Origin: an uncultured Sutterella sp.
GTDB lineage: Bacteria > Pseudomonadota > Gammaproteobacteria > Burkholderiales > Burkholderiaceae_F
Reading direction: 5' to 3'
Length of the DNA stretch: 49,396 bases
Assembly: GCA_900538905.1 (NCBI GenBank)
Contig: UPZS01000010.1
Location: 1 to 49,396 of the forward strand
Under the pieces are notes generated by a model. That model did no database searches. It saw only the letters and a program-made list of their open reading frames with translations, and was not told the origin of the DNA. Positions 27,655 to 37,450 of this stretch are shown piece after piece (the stretch's first letter is position 1; every line of letters begins with the position of its first letter). The position numbers were made by a program, and so were the translations under genes.

Positions 27655-29226
27655 TTACTTTGCGGTCGTCTTCGTCTTGGACGCTGCCTTAACCTTCTCA
27701 GTCTTCACTTTTGAGACCTTGGGAGCCGGAGCACGGGAAAGCAACCACTCAAGGAGCAACGGCAACGGACGCGCCGTACCGCCTCCCTTGCCTCCTGCAG
27801 CCTGTGCAGTACCGGCCACGTCAAGATGCGCCCAGGGGCACTTTGGGGCAAACGCCGCTAGGAATGTTGCAGCTGTGCAGGCACCGGCACCTGCCGTCCA
27901 GCTGATGTTGGCAAGATCGGCCACGGAGCTTTCAAGGGCCTTTTTGTAGGTGCCGCCCATCGGCATCGGCCAGACGGGATCGTGTGCGCTGTCAGCCGCG
28001 CAAGCAAGCGCTGCAGTAAGCGGCTCATCTTCACAAAACAGCCCCGAGACGTCGTTACCGAGTGCCACAATGCAGGCACCCGTGAGCGTAGCCACGTCAA
28101 TGCAGACTTCAGGGGCAAATTCGGCAGCTCGCGCCAGAGCATCGGCCAGAATCAAACGACCTTCGGCATCGGTGTTGAGAACTTCGACGGTCAAACCACT
28201 CAGCGTAGTGATGACATCAGCAGGCTTCAATGCAGAACCCGAAGGCAGGTTTTCCACGGCCGGCACTAGCGCCACCACGTTTTCCTTAAGTTGCATTTCG
28301 GCGGCGGCCTTGACAGCAGCCATCACGACGGCAGCCCCCGACATATCGAATTTCATTTGATCCATCGTGCGGCTGGGCTTGAGGGAGATGCCCCCCGCAT
28401 CAAAGGTTACGCCCTTACCCACCAGAACAACCGGAGCTTTGGTCGTTGCCGCCCCCTGCCAGGCAAGTTCAATGAAAACGGGATCGGTGTGGCTTCCTTT
28501 GCTCACGCCGATCACACCGCCCATGCCGGCTTCGTCGATGGCGTCTTTGTCGAGCACCCTGACGGTAAGCTTGCCTTTGGTGGTCTTGCCCGCTGACTTA
28601 TCAAATTCGCGCACCACGCTTTCGGCAGCTTCGGCAAGGAACTGCGGGTCACAGATATTGGGTGGAAGATCCTGGAGTTCCTTGGCCCATATCATGGCAC
28701 CTGCGGAAATGCACCCCACTTCGAGACTGGATGCTACGTCCGTTTCGGACACCCAAAGAATCTTTTCCACGACCTGCGGGCCCTTTCCTTTGGTCTTGAG
28801 ACCGCGAGACTTGTGGGAAGCAAAAAGAAGCTCACGCACAGCACTGCGCGCTGCCCACGCTTCGTCACGTTCGGGCAGCGTCCACTCTGCAGAAGTCAAA
28901 GCAACAGAGCCGCATTTGACAAAACGTGCCACTTTGCGGTGCACATTGATGAAGGTCTTTTCGCTGAAAGCGTCCTTCATGCCCAGACCCACAGCAATCA
29001 CGCGCTTGAAATCCAAACCGGGAACAGCGTAGAAAACAGCAACTTCGGAAGGCTTACCCTTGAAGTCGCCTGCTTTGATCTGAGCGCTCAAGAGGCCACC
29101 TAAATTATCGACGGCCTGAGCCGAAGCTGTGAGTTCAGGTTTACCCTCTTCTCCACCGCACCAGACACCCACCACGAGTGTGTCGGCCTGCAATTCAGTG
29201 AGTTTCTTTTCAACTTCAATTTGCAT
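27655..29226 (-). CDS. pepA: Leucyl aminopeptidase (cytosol aminopeptidase, M17)
   Basis: Hexameric, two-metal exopeptidase that removes N-terminal residues; in some bacteria PepA also binds DNA. The N-terminal macro-like domain is followed by the catalytic domain with VGKGVTFDAGGISLKP (Lys and Asp ligands), MDQMKFDMSGAAVV and the signature NTDAEGRLILADAL. The start at 29226 (MQIEVEKK) has GGAG upstream; five more codons are open. The C-terminus ends in a Lys/Ala/Thr-rich tail (about the last 20 residues, SKVKTEKVKAASKTKTTAK) that is longer and more basic than in E. coli. It is in operon with lapB upstream and holC downstream. Confidence 0.95.
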   Translation of the reverse strand: MQIEVEKKLTELQADTLVVGVWCGGEEGKPELTASAQAVDNLGGLLSAQIKAGDFKGKPSEVAVFYAVPGLDFKRVIAVGLGMKDAFSEKTFINVHRKVARFVKCGSVALTSAEWTLPERDEAWAARSAVRELLFASHKSRGLKTKGKGPQVVEKILWVSETDVASSLEVGCISAGAMIWAKELQDLPPNICDPQFLAEAAESVVREFDKSAGKTTKGKLTVRVLDKDAIDEAGMGGVIGVSKGSHTDPVFIELAWQGAATTKAPVVLVGKGVTFDAGGISLKPSRTMDQMKFDMSGAAVVMAAVKAAAEMQLKENVVALVPAVENLPSGSALKPADVITTLSGLTVEVLNTDAEGRLILADALARAAEFAPEVCIDVATLTGACIVALGNDVSGLFCEDEPLTAALACAADSAHDPVWPMPMGGTYKKALESSVADLANISWTAGAGACTAATFLAAFAPKCPWAHLDVAGTAQAAGGKGGGTARPLPLLLEWLLSRAPAPKVSKVKTEKVKAASKTKTTAK

Positions 29227-29301
29227 GTCTCGTCTCTCCAAATCTGTCCGAAGAGCCTTCCGACAAGCAGAAGGCTCTCAAAAAAAGAAGAATTTCGTTC
29301 C

Positions 29302-30483
29302 TTAATGGTAGGAAGCCTTTTTGGCTTCGTCGACACGAATGGGCGGAAAGCTGTCCCAGCGTTCGCAGCCCGGGCACTGCCACGAAAATGTGTGTGCCAG
29401 GAAGCCGCAGTGACTGCACTGATAGCGTGCAAAAAGCTTGCTCTGCTTGGTCGTAACCTCGGCCAGAAGTCGTGCCTGTTCGTCATCGGGATCGGCTTTG
29501 GATCGCAGATTGCACAAAACCGAGAACGCTGAAAGCGACGGACGGCTCTTGAGCGCTTCGCCGGCAAAAGCAGCGGCTGTAGGCGCATCGGCCCAAACAG
29601 ACATGCGAGCAACGGCTGCGGTCAGAACATCGACAGACCCCGACTTCGCAAATGTCTCCTTTAAATATTTCATAGCAGCAGCTTTATCTGTTTCTGCCAG
29701 AACGTCAGCCTTTTTAGCGGCAATAAGCGGCGCGTAAGCAGGCTTGGCATTTTCGATTTGACTCCAAGCCGAAATCGCATCTTGAGTTTTGCCGGCGTCA
29801 AGCGCGAGATCTGCCGCCAATGACAAGGCACGCGGATTTTCCGGATTGGCCTGCAGCGCACTCGTCACGAATTCGGACGCGCGTGCGGCATCCTTGGTGC
29901 AACGAGCCAGATTAGCCAACTCACAATAGTAGTGACTGATTTCAACATGCAAATCTTTGCCGCTTTTTTGCAGTCTCTCCGCCGTTTCCACTGCTTTCTT
30001 CCATTCGTGTTCGGTGCAGTAGATGTGCATCAGTGCTTCCAAAGCCTCAACTTCGCGTCCCTTGAAGGTCGAAAGCTGCTCGTAGGCCGATTCTGCACGG
30101 TCGTACATACCGGACTTAAGATAATCAAGAGCAAGTTCGGCCATGGCCAATGCACGTTCTTTTTCGGGAAGTTCGGCTCGATTAACGAGGAAACTGTGCA
30201 GACGAATAGCACGGTCAAACTGACCACGGCGGCGGAACAGATTGCCGAGCGCATGGTGCAATTCGATCGTCTCGGGGTCCAATCGCACGACTTCGATAAA
30301 AAGGTCGATGGCTTTGTCTGCCTTGACAGGGTCGTCGCTCAACAGAAGAGAAAGCCCTTTGGCATAGTGCTCATCAATGCCCTGCGTCGCCTTTTTGTGC
30401 TGTTTGAAATCAACCCCGCGCAACCACCAACCGGCAGCAAAAAGAATCGGGACTGCAATCAAATACCAGAGTTCGAATTCCAT
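29302..30483 (-). CDS. lapB: Lipopolysaccharide assembly protein B (LapB/YciM), TPR protein
   Basis: Inner-membrane anchored TPR protein that, in E. coli, guides LpxC to FtsH for degradation and so limits LPS synthesis. One N-terminal helix (LWYLIAVPILFAAGWWLRG) is followed by TPR repeats (residues about 35-330, for example ELHHALGNLFRRRGQFDRAI). The C-terminal rubredoxin-like metal site reads YQCSHCGFLAHTFSWQCPGCERW. 393 aa matches E. coli LapB (389 aa). The usual upstream partner lapA is absent; uracil-DNA glycosylase precedes it with a 27-bp gap. Confidence 0.93.
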   Translation of the reverse strand: MEFELWYLIAVPILFAAGWWLRGVDFKQHKKATQGIDEHYAKGLSLLLSDDPVKADKAIDLFIEVVRLDPETIELHHALGNLFRRRGQFDRAIRLHSFLVNRAELPEKERALAMAELALDYLKSGMYDRAESAYEQLSTFKGREVEALEALMHIYCTEHEWKKAVETAERLQKSGKDLHVEISHYYCELANLARCTKDAARASEFVTSALQANPENPRALSLAADLALDAGKTQDAISAWSQIENAKPAYAPLIAAKKADVLAETDKAAAMKYLKETFAKSGSVDVLTAAVARMSVWADAPTAAAFAGEALKSRPSLSAFSVLCNLRSKADPDDEQARLLAEVTTKQSKLFARYQCSHCGFLAHTFSWQCPGCERWDSFPPIRVDEAKKASYH

Positions 30484-30510
30484 TTATTTCACTAGTCAAT
30501 AAAAATCACT

Positions 30511-31527
30511 TCAATCCTGAGGCAGGTTTTTCTTGGCAAACAGGATATCGTGCCAACCGAGTTCCTTGGCCACAGGATTGCGCAGCAGATAGGACGGATG
30601 ATACGTGACCACCGCGGGCACCTTTCGGCCCGCAATCTCCATTTCGTACAAACGTCCGCGCATCTGCGAGATAGGGCGTGTTTCGCCAAGCAGTCTGTAC
30701 ACAGCATGCTTACCCATCAAAATCAAGAGTTTGGGCTGCAACAATTCGAGCTGACGGTCCAGAAAAGCGGAACACGCCGCTACTTCATCGGGTTTGGGGT
30801 CACGATTTCCGGGAGGACGGCACTTCAAAACATTACAAATGGCAACGTCCTTGCCTCGTTCCAGAGAACAAGACTTGAGAATTTCGGTCAAAAGCTTGCC
30901 GCTGTTGCCGACAAAAGGAATGCCCGAAAGATCTTCTTCTCGCCCAGGCGCCTCTCCCACCATCACGATAGGACAGCCCGGTGCTCCGTCGGCCACCACC
31001 GTATTGGTGCGTTCGGACGCCATAGGACAGACGCGGCAACGATCGGCAATCGCCTTGATATCTTCCCAACGCGCCGTTCGAAGTTCGGCAACAAGCTGTG
31101 CGTCGGCTTGCACTTGGACCGAGACCGGCTGAGGAGCCATGATAGGACGCAGAGCAGGACGCGCAACGACCTTCGGTGTTACCGCAGGTTTGAGCGATAC
31201 GGAAGGTTGTGCGGAAGTGATGGGTGCAGATTTCGCAAAAGTACTTGCCGCAGGGGACGCAGTCTGAATGTCAACAGCGGCCTGCTGGCGCCGCAAGCGC
31301 GTCGCCATCGGACCGCGGCGCACCATGGCGGGGACTGCAGAAGCGGAACCGGCCGAAATTGTTGCCGACGGCGAAACAGCCGCTGGCGCAGCCTCTGCCG
31401 ATGCGTGAACGGCAAGTACCGCAGGCTTGGGTTCAGGCGCAAGCGGATCAACGCCGTCGCGCAGTACCCACTGCACGCCGACATTCATTGCCTGCCAAAT
31501 TTGACTTTGTTCCCGCGTAAGCGCCAT
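30511..31527 (-). CDS. Family 4-type uracil-DNA glycosylase (4Fe-4S) with long N-terminal extension
   Basis: DNA repair enzyme removing uracil from DNA. The catalytic half (about residues 150-338) has GEAPGREEDLSGIPFVGNSG (motif A), the cluster cysteines (DRCRVCPM, LKCRPPGNRDP, AACSAFL) and the late motif VVTYHPSYLLR (motif B His). The N-terminal 30 residues (REQSQIWQAMNVGVQWVL) are conserved-looking. Then comes a stretch of about 110 Ala/Pro/Ser/Val-rich residues that looks disordered. Such extensions are common in Burkholderiales members. It sits in the operon between rimI and lapB. Confidence 0.9.
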   Translation of the reverse strand: MALTREQSQIWQAMNVGVQWVLRDGVDPLAPEPKPAVLAVHASAEAAPAAVSPSATISAGSASAVPAMVRRGPMATRLRRQQAAVDIQTASPAASTFAKSAPITSAQPSVSLKPAVTPKVVARPALRPIMAPQPVSVQVQADAQLVAELRTARWEDIKAIADRCRVCPMASERTNTVVADGAPGCPIVMVGEAPGREEDLSGIPFVGNSGKLLTEILKSCSLERGKDVAICNVLKCRPPGNRDPKPDEVAACSAFLDRQLELLQPKLLILMGKHAVYRLLGETRPISQMRGRLYEMEIAGRKVPAVVTYHPSYLLRNPVAKELGWHDILFAKKNLPQD

Positions 31528-31551
31528 CGATGGGTTTCTTTCTTTGTCTTC

Positions 31552-32019
31552 TTAGTCGTGTGACACGGATTCGGAAAACTGAGCCGTCATCAAAATCGCA
31601 TCTTCCCGACCATTTCCCGTCGGGTAGTAATTCTTACGACGCCCGGTTTCTTCAAATCCGAACGAAGTGTACATTTTACGCGCACGGGCGTTGCTCTCCC
31701 GAACTTCCAAAAACATCCGGGCCGCGCCGTTGCGTCGGGCAAGACTCATTACCTCTTTCAAGAGCGCTTTTCCGTATCCCTTGCCTTGCATGGCGGGTTC
31801 CACCGCAATCTCCAGAAGTTCCGACTCGTCAATGACGTGCATCACAGCGGCAATGCCTGCCGTCCTGCCGTCAACCGATAAAACAGTGAGCGTGTTTCCT
31901 GAAGCGTGCGCGTCCGAAAAGTTTCTCAACGTCCAGCCGAACGGATCAGCCCGATGCGTGAGATCCGCGACGACTTCAAGGTCAGCCGGTGTCAGCGCAC
32001 GAAATACAACTTCGCTCAA
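31552..32019 (-). CDS. rimI: Ribosomal protein S18-alanine N-acetyltransferase
   Basis: GNAT acetyltransferase that acetylates the N-terminal alanine of ribosomal protein S18. The 155-residue protein has the acetyl-CoA loop MQGKGYGKALL, the segment LEVRESNARARKMYTSFGFEETGRRKNYY, and the ending DAILM, all close to RimI. The start overlaps the tsaB stop by 4 bp (ATGA), so the two are coupled. The tsaB-rimI pair is conserved across Proteobacteria. Confidence 0.94.
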   Translation of the reverse strand: MSEVVFRALTPADLEVVADLTHRADPFGWTLRNFSDAHASGNTLTVLSVDGRTAGIAAVMHVIDESELLEIAVEPAMQGKGYGKALLKEVMSLARRNGAARMFLEVRESNARARKMYTSFGFEETGRRKNYYPTGNGREDAILMTAQFSESVSHD

Positions 32020-32726
32020 AGCTTTTCTCCGGCGCGGCGTTGTTCAATCGTAAGGGCCACGCGATTGCGGACATACAAAGGTGCGGCCAGATGCGGATCG
32101 GTCGTCATGCCGGCAGCAAACATCACGGCGGCAAGTTCCACGATCTCCTTGGCGGAGACCTGCTCGGTCTCTATTACAGTGACACGTTCCGGAACTTCGA
32201 TTTCTTCTCCATAAGCCGTAAAAGCCGTACCGATGACAGCCTCAATACCATCCGCGAGAAGACATTCCTTGACGTCACCGGGCTTGACCAATTCGGGAGC
32301 ACGAAGCTCAAGAGGCATACCGCCCTGCGCAGCGCGTTCGTATGAGGCTGTATAACACTCATGCATGCGCGCATCGTTAACCACACAAATACGATTGATA
32401 TCCGGATGCGATTGGAAAACAGAGTACGCAGCGGCAGCGAGATTGCCCACCTGGACCGTGGGCTTACCGATCGCCCAAGACAGCCCCTGCGCTACCCCGC
32501 AGGCCACTCGCAAACCGGTAAAGGCACCGGGGCCCGCACCGAACGCAACGGCATTCATATCGGCCACCTTGAGGTTCTTGCGACTGAGCACCTCATCGGC
32601 AAGCGAGATCAAGCTTTCGGTATGACGGTTTTTCTCTTTAAAAATGCTACAGACGACTTCGCCGTCGGCCAACAGTGCAGCGCTGGCATAGTCACCGCTC
32701 GTTTCAACAGCTAGGATTCGAGTCAC
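32016..32726 (-). CDS. tsaB: tRNA threonylcarbamoyladenosine biosynthesis protein TsaB
   Basis: Partner of TsaD (with TsaE) in transfer of the threonylcarbamoyl group to A37 of ANN-decoding tRNAs. The 236-residue ASKHA-fold protein begins RILAVETSGDYASAALL and has HTESLISLADEVLSRKNL and VAFGAGPGAFTGLRVACGVAQGL, the TsaB hallmarks. Its start overlaps the yihY stop by 4 bp and its stop overlaps the rimI start by 4 bp, so three genes are translationally chained. Confidence 0.94.
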   Translation of the reverse strand: MTRILAVETSGDYASAALLADGEVVCSIFKEKNRHTESLISLADEVLSRKNLKVADMNAVAFGAGPGAFTGLRVACGVAQGLSWAIGKPTVQVGNLAAAAYSVFQSHPDINRICVVNDARMHECYTASYERAAQGGMPLELRAPELVKPGDVKECLLADGIEAVIGTAFTAYGEEIEVPERVTVIETEQVSAKEIVELAAVMFAAGMTTDPHLAAPLYVRNRVALTIEQRRAGEKL

Positions 32727-34138
32727 GATTTTTGAATTCTGCTTGAGTTATTCCTGAGGCTTCCGTCAGAAACGGATTCTTCCTCATCACCAGGCAACGC
32801 AAAAAGCTGCGCCATCGGACGATTTAAAGCCTCGTTCGTTGAAAATTGTTTCCACCAATCGGCCAAAATACCGACGGCGCCATCTTTTCCGGCCAAGCGT
32901 TGCATCTTACTCGAAACAAGCGAATTGCCTCCGCTTACCGCAAAAAATTCAAACGCACGCAAAAGCGTTGTCTTCTGACTGTCGGCCACAAGCACCCACT
33001 CCTGCGTGCGGCCTCCCGCCTCCGTTGTCACCGGTGCCACATAGCCCGCTTCTGCCAATCGAGAAAGAATGCGTTCTGCCGCTTCAGGATAAGTATCCGC
33101 GGCATCACACAGTTCTTCCACATCCAAGATCGGTCGCTTTTGACGCAAACGCAGATGCACGAGCTCACGCAACATCGCCAAAGCGGTCAAAAATTCATTA
33201 CCCGGTCGGTAATAATCCAGGAAGCGCCCCGCGGTGAGTTTAGGAATCGTCGCGGCAATCGCAGCACCGGCAAAAAAGAGATACCAAGCCACATAAACCC
33301 AGAGAACAAAGACGGGAATCGCCACAAAAGCGCCGTAAATATTGGTCAGCGTTCCAGCCGTCACCCACATGCCGAAAAGTTGCTTGACAACCAAGCCGCA
33401 AACGCTCACGACTGAGCCGCCCACGAGCGCGTGACTGAAATGCACGCGACAAGCCGGCACAAACTTGTAGATCACGGCAAAACCAAAAGCCTGCAGGAAC
33501 ACCTGACCGACGTTGTAAAGCGTTTTGGAAACACCGGGATCAATTCCTTCCAAAGCCATAGCTGCGTAGTGGCCGGTCATAGTAAGACTCACAGCAACTG
33601 CCAGAGGACCCACGGTCATCAAGGCCCAGTAAATCAACACTCTTTGAAACCAAGGACGCGGCGCCGTCACCTTAAAAATGCGATTCAGCGTTACGAAAAG
33701 CTTGTCTATCAAAAGAAACGCCGTGACGGCCAAACCAAGCAAACCGAAGGTTGTCAGACCTGCGGCGTGCGACGTGAACTGACTGATATAACCCAACAAC
33801 TGCTCGCTATACTGTTCGGGCAGTAAGCTCATCACGATCAGGTCTTCGAGCGCCTGTCTGGCGCCGGCAAAGCCCGGAAAAGCAGAAAAAGCAGCAAGCG
33901 ACAAAGCGAGCACCGGCACGATAGCCGTCAATGTCGCAAGTGCCATCGTGGACGTGACTTCCGTGAGGTCGTTTTCACGCGCGCGATCGGCGGCAAATCG
34001 CAACAGAGTGCGAAAGCTAGAGATGAGCCCTTTTTTGCGCAATTTTTCGCGCAGAGTCAGACGATGACGCAAGCCGAGGCGCCGTCCGGGATTATTCGCA
34101 GACGAAGAACGTTCCTGAGTGTTTGCCGATGATGTCAT
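32723..34138 (-). CDS. YihY/BrkB-family membrane protein
   Basis: Inner-membrane protein of the YihY (BrkB, formerly RNase BN) family; molecular role not established. About six helices between residues 60 and 310 include LATLTAIVPVLALSLAAFSAFPGF and LVGGSVVSVCGLVVKQLFG. A C-terminal soluble part looks like a winged helix (ILDVEELCDAADTYPEAAERIL). The start at 34138 (MTSSANTQ) is chosen because the preceding 35 open codons show no family resemblance; no good Shine-Dalgarno is present at either. It is first of the long minus-strand operon, divergent from proS. Confidence 0.88.
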   Translation of the reverse strand: MTSSANTQERSSSANNPGRRLGLRHRLTLREKLRKKGLISSFRTLLRFAADRARENDLTEVTSTMALATLTAIVPVLALSLAAFSAFPGFAGARQALEDLIVMSLLPEQYSEQLLGYISQFTSHAAGLTTFGLLGLAVTAFLLIDKLFVTLNRIFKVTAPRPWFQRVLIYWALMTVGPLAVAVSLTMTGHYAAMALEGIDPGVSKTLYNVGQVFLQAFGFAVIYKFVPACRVHFSHALVGGSVVSVCGLVVKQLFGMWVTAGTLTNIYGAFVAIPVFVLWVYVAWYLFFAGAAIAATIPKLTAGRFLDYYRPGNEFLTALAMLRELVHLRLRQKRPILDVEELCDAADTYPEAAERILSRLAEAGYVAPVTTEAGGRTQEWVLVADSQKTTLLRAFEFFAVSGGNSLVSSKMQRLAGKDGAVGILADWWKQFSTNEALNRPMAQLFALPGDEEESVSDGSLRNNSSRIQKS

Positions 34139-34339
34139 GGAGATGAAAATTGCAGCCTGTTTTGTAATTATCGCAGGCTTGGCGCATAGCAGATGCGATT
34201 TGTATTGCCAACGGCTACGGCGGGTTTCTTGAAAAGCCGTCATTGATAAGCCTTTTCAAGCAACAGGCGGCCGCAGTACAATAACACGCTCTTTTTGGTA
34301 TGAGACACCCTTTTCGTCTCTTTTTGCAATTCGACATTC

Positions 34340-36091
34340 ATGCGCGCCAGTCAATTTTTCATCAAGACGCTCAAGGAAGCTCCGGCCGACGCCGAAATTC
34401 CCAGTCAGATTTATTCGGCCCGTGCCGGGCTTATCAAAAAACTTGCTGCAGGTGTGTTCACATTCATGCCGATGGGCATGCGTGTCATGCGCAAGATTTC
34501 TGCCATCATCCGAGAAGAAATGGATCGCGCGGGCGCCATCGAGCTATCCATGCCGATCGTACAACCTGCCGAACTCTGGCAGGAATCCGGCCGTTGGGCC
34601 AAGTACGGTCCCGAGCTTCTACGCTTCAAGGACCGCCATCAGCGCGACTTTGTGATCCAGCCCACAAGCGAAGAAGTGATCACCGATCTGGCGCGTCAGG
34701 AAATCACGAGTTGGCGTCAGCTTCCGGTCAACTTCTACCAGATCCGCACGAAGTTCCGCGACGAACGTCGTCCTCGTTTCGGCGTCATGCGCGCCCGCGA
34801 ATTCGTGATGAAGGACGCATACAGCTTTGATCGCAACGCCGAAGAAGCCGGTAAGTCCTACGAAGTCATGTTCGATGCGTATATGCGCATCTTTACCCGT
34901 CTGGGTCTGGTATTTCGCGCCGTTCGTGCCGACAGCGGTGCCATCGGCGGTTCTCGCTCTCAGGAATTCCAAGTGATCGCCGACGTCGGTGAAGACGTGA
35001 TCGCCTACTGTCCCGATTCCGATTACGCGGCCAACATTGAGCTCGCCGAAGCCTTCTCGTTGATTGACGCTCGCAAGGCTCCCTCTCAGGAAATGGTCAA
35101 ACATGCCACGCCGGGCAAAGAAAAGTGTGAAGACGTCGCCCCGTTCCTCGGCATTGCTCTTACCGACTGCGTCAAGAGCATCGTTCTGGCGCACGACGAA
35201 GAAGATGAAAACGGCAAAGCGCTGCCTGCCAAAATTGTGCTCGTTTTGCTGCGCGCTGATCACGACTTAAACGAAGTCAAGGTCGGTAAACTGCCTGAAA
35301 TGAAAGGCGCTCTTCGTTTTGCCACGGAGGAAGAAATTCGCACTCATTTTAACGGTGCCAACCCTGGATCTCTCGGACCCATCGGCGTCGCTGAAAATGT
35401 CGTGGTCTACGCCGACCGCACGGTTGCCAACATGAGCGATTTCTGCTGCGGCGCCAACGAAACCGGTTTCCACTACACAGGGGTCAACTTCGGCCGCGAC
35501 CTGCCCGAACCCAAAGTGGCCGACCTGCGCAATGTCGTCGAGGGTGACAAGAGCCCGGACGGCAAGGGGCAGATTCGTCTTCAGCGCGGCATTGAAGTCG
35601 GTCATGTCTTCTATCTCGGCACAAAGTATTCCGAAGCCATGAAGGCGACCTACCTCGATGAAAACGGCAAGCCGCAGGTTCTTGAAATGGGTTGTTACGG
35701 CATCGGCGTCTCCCGTGTCGCAGGTGCCGCCATCGAACAGTGCCACGACGACAAGGGCATCATCTGGCCCGACCAAATCGCTCCGTTTGAAGTCGTCATC
35801 TGCCCGATGAACTACGCCAAGAGCGAAGCTGTGCGAGCAGCCGCCGACAAGCTTTATGCCGAACTCAAAGATCTCGGTGCTGACGTCATCCTCGACGATC
35901 GTGATATGCGCGCCGGCCCCATGTTTGCCGACTGGGAACTGATCGGTGTGCCGCACCGCATCGTAATCGGCGATCGCGGTCTCAAGACCGGTGAAGTCGA
36001 ATACGTCTGTCGCCGCAGTCTCGACAAGAAGGAGATGCTGCCGGTAGGTGAGGCAGCCTCAATCGTGAAGTCACGCATCGCGAACGCTTAA
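34340..36091 (+). CDS. proS: Proline--tRNA ligase
   Basis: Class II aminoacyl-tRNA synthetase charging tRNA-Pro. The 583-residue protein is the bacterial long form: motif 1 region ([25 protein letters not shown]), motif 2 region ([23 protein letters not shown]), an editing INS domain (about residues 230-400), motif 3 ([20 protein letters not shown]) and the anticodon-binding domain. It is monocistronic with its own terminator, divergent from the yihY operon. Confidence 0.97.
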   Translation: MRASQFFIKTLKEAPADAEIPSQIYSARAGLIKKLAAGVFTFMPMGMRVMRKISAIIREEMDRAGAIELSMPIVQPAELWQESGRWAKYGPELLRFKDRHQRDFVIQPTSEEVITDLARQEITSWRQLPVNFYQIRTKFRDERRPRFGVMRAREFVMKDAYSFDRNAEEAGKSYEVMFDAYMRIFTRLGLVFRAVRADSGAIGGSRSQEFQVIADVGEDVIAYCPDSDYAANIELAEAFSLIDARKAPSQEMVKHATPGKEKCEDVAPFLGIALTDCVKSIVLAHDEEDENGKALPAKIVLVLLRADHDLNEVKVGKLPEMKGALRFATEEEIRTHFNGANPGSLGPIGVAENVVVYADRTVANMSDFCCGANETGFHYTGVNFGRDLPEPKVADLRNVVEGDKSPDGKGQIRLQRGIEVGHVFYLGTKYSEAMKATYLDENGKPQVLEMGCYGIGVSRVAGAAIEQCHDDKGIIWPDQIAPFEVVICPMNYAKSEAVRAAADKLYAELKDLGADVILDDRDMRAGPMFADWELIGVPHRIVIGDRGLKTGEVEYVCRRSLDKKEMLPVGEAASIVKSRIANA

Positions 36092-36119
36092 AGTCCCGAC
36101 TTCGGTTAACTGATATCCG

Positions 36120-36157
36120 ACGCCGCTTTGCTCAATTCGGGCATAGCGGCGTTTTTT
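36120..36157 (+). terminator. Terminator of proS
   Basis: ACGCCGCT (36120-36127) pairs with AGCGGCGT (36145-36152), followed by a six-T run. It lies 28 bp after the proS stop. Confidence 0.85.
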
Positions 36158-36179
36158 GTAAAAATGGAAGCTCAATTAT

Positions 36180-36193
36180 TTGATTTAAATCAA
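36180..36193. promoter_or_regulatory. FNR-type binding site upstream of the YeiH-like transporter
   Basis: TTGAT-TTAA-ATCAA is an exact match to TTGATnnnnATCAA, 220 bp before the ATG. With a class II position the start would be near 36228. The -10 there is weak (TCAGAT at 36222-36227 is the closest). Anaerobic control of the transporter is inferred. Confidence 0.65.
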
Positions 36194-36412
36194 ATTCACC
36201 CTCTTCGCTTTTCGTTCGCTGTCAGATCAAAAAAGAACTGCCGACGCCTCTCATCCCGATCGCGTCAATAAACCCTTCATTTCTAACGATTTTTTGACTG
36301 CTCACGCCTCTCAATCCGTAAGATTCCTACTGCCGGCGGCACTCTTTCTTCCGGCACATCTGAGTCTTTCTGTTTCTCTCTCCTTCGGTCCGACAAGGAT
36401 CTTCCGGTTCCT

Positions 36413-37417
36413 ATGAAATCTTGGATTGAGTGCCGCTGGCGCGGCGTACTATCTTCCGTCGTGATCGGCGCCGCCGCACTGTTTGTCTCCAACACGTACG
36501 GCGGCCCGACCGTTCTCTACGCCCTGCTTCTCGGCATGGCGTTTCATTTCATCTCCGAGGACAATCGCGCAGTGGCGGGCATTGAACTGTGCGCCAAGAA
36601 TTTCCTGCGCATCGGCGTGGGACTTCTCGGCGCGCGCATCACCGCCGAAGAACTCGCGCAACTCTCCCTGGGCTCCATCACCGTCCTCATCACGGGTGTC
36701 TTTGCAACCGTGGCTTTTTCCATGCTTTTGAACCGCTGGATCAGATGGCCGCGTGCGGAAGGTGCTCTGGCCGGCGCCTCGGTTGCCATTTGCGGCGCCA
36801 GTGCCGCAGCCGCCTTAGCGCTCGTGATCGACAAAAAGGCATTAAGAGAGCAGGCTCTTTTGGCCATCATCGTGACCGTGACGGCCTTGTCCACGATTTC
36901 GATGATCCTCTACCCGATCCTCTGCGAACTTCTCGGGTTTGAATCGTCTCGCGCCGGATTGCTTCTGGGCGGCACCATCCACGACGTAGCCCAGGTGGTG
37001 GGCGCGGGCGCAATGCTCGGCAACGACGCGCTTCAGACCGCAACCATGACCAAGATGCTGCGCGTGGCGATGCTCATTCCGATGATGTTCGTCTTTACTG
37101 CGTTGTTTGCCGCCAAGGGCGAACACGGAGAACCCAACGGCCCCAAGACCGTCAATCCCTTTGCGCAAATTCCCCTCTTTCTGATCGGCTTCGTGGTGCT
37201 CGCCGCACTCAATGTTGCCGGAGTCATCCCGACGTCGGTAAGCGACACGCTTGCTCAGGCCTCGCAGCTTCTCATTCTTGTAGCAATGGGCGCGCTCGGC
37301 ATCAAGACGAGCCTCGGCAAGCTCAAGGCCGTAGGCTGGGCGCCGATCATTCTGATGACAGCCAACACCGTCTTTCTCTTTGTCTGGGTGCTCGCAGGTA
37401 TCCTGCTTTTGGCTTGA
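36413..37417 (+). CDS. YeiH-family putative sulfate exporter (UPF0324)
   Basis: Integral membrane protein of the YeiH/UPF0324 family, annotated elsewhere as putative sulfate or sulfonate exporter without firm biochemical proof. The 334-residue product has about ten helices. It shows NFLRIGVGLLGARIT, EGALAGASVAICGASAAAALALV and GGTIHDVAQVVGAGAMLG, the conserved family blocks. It follows an FNR palindrome and is closed by a terminator. Sulfur-related anaerobic metabolism fits this position but remains inference. Confidence 0.88.
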   Translation: MKSWIECRWRGVLSSVVIGAAALFVSNTYGGPTVLYALLLGMAFHFISEDNRAVAGIELCAKNFLRIGVGLLGARITAEELAQLSLGSITVLITGVFATVAFSMLLNRWIRWPRAEGALAGASVAICGASAAAALALVIDKKALREQALLAIIVTVTALSTISMILYPILCELLGFESSRAGLLLGGTIHDVAQVVGAGAMLGNDALQTATMTKMLRVAMLIPMMFVFTALFAAKGEHGEPNGPKTVNPFAQIPLFLIGFVVLAALNVAGVIPTSVSDTLAQASQLLILVAMGALGIKTSLGKLKAVGWAPIILMTANTVFLFVWVLAGILLLA

Positions 37418-37425
37418 CCATCCCG

Positions 37426-37450
37426 AAGGCGCCCATTGAGGCGCCTTTTT
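37426..37450 (+). terminator. Terminator of the YeiH-like gene
   Basis: AAGGCGCC / GGCGCCTT stem with a 6-nt loop followed by TTTTT, 9 bp after the stop codon. Confidence 0.88.

Larger units (their letters stand above)
36092..36412. other. Intergenic region between proS and yeiH-like gene
   Basis: 321 bp. It holds the proS terminator (36120-36157), a perfect FNR palindrome (36180-36193), and a C/T-rich leader before the transporter ATG. No ORF of interest is present. Confidence 0.6.
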
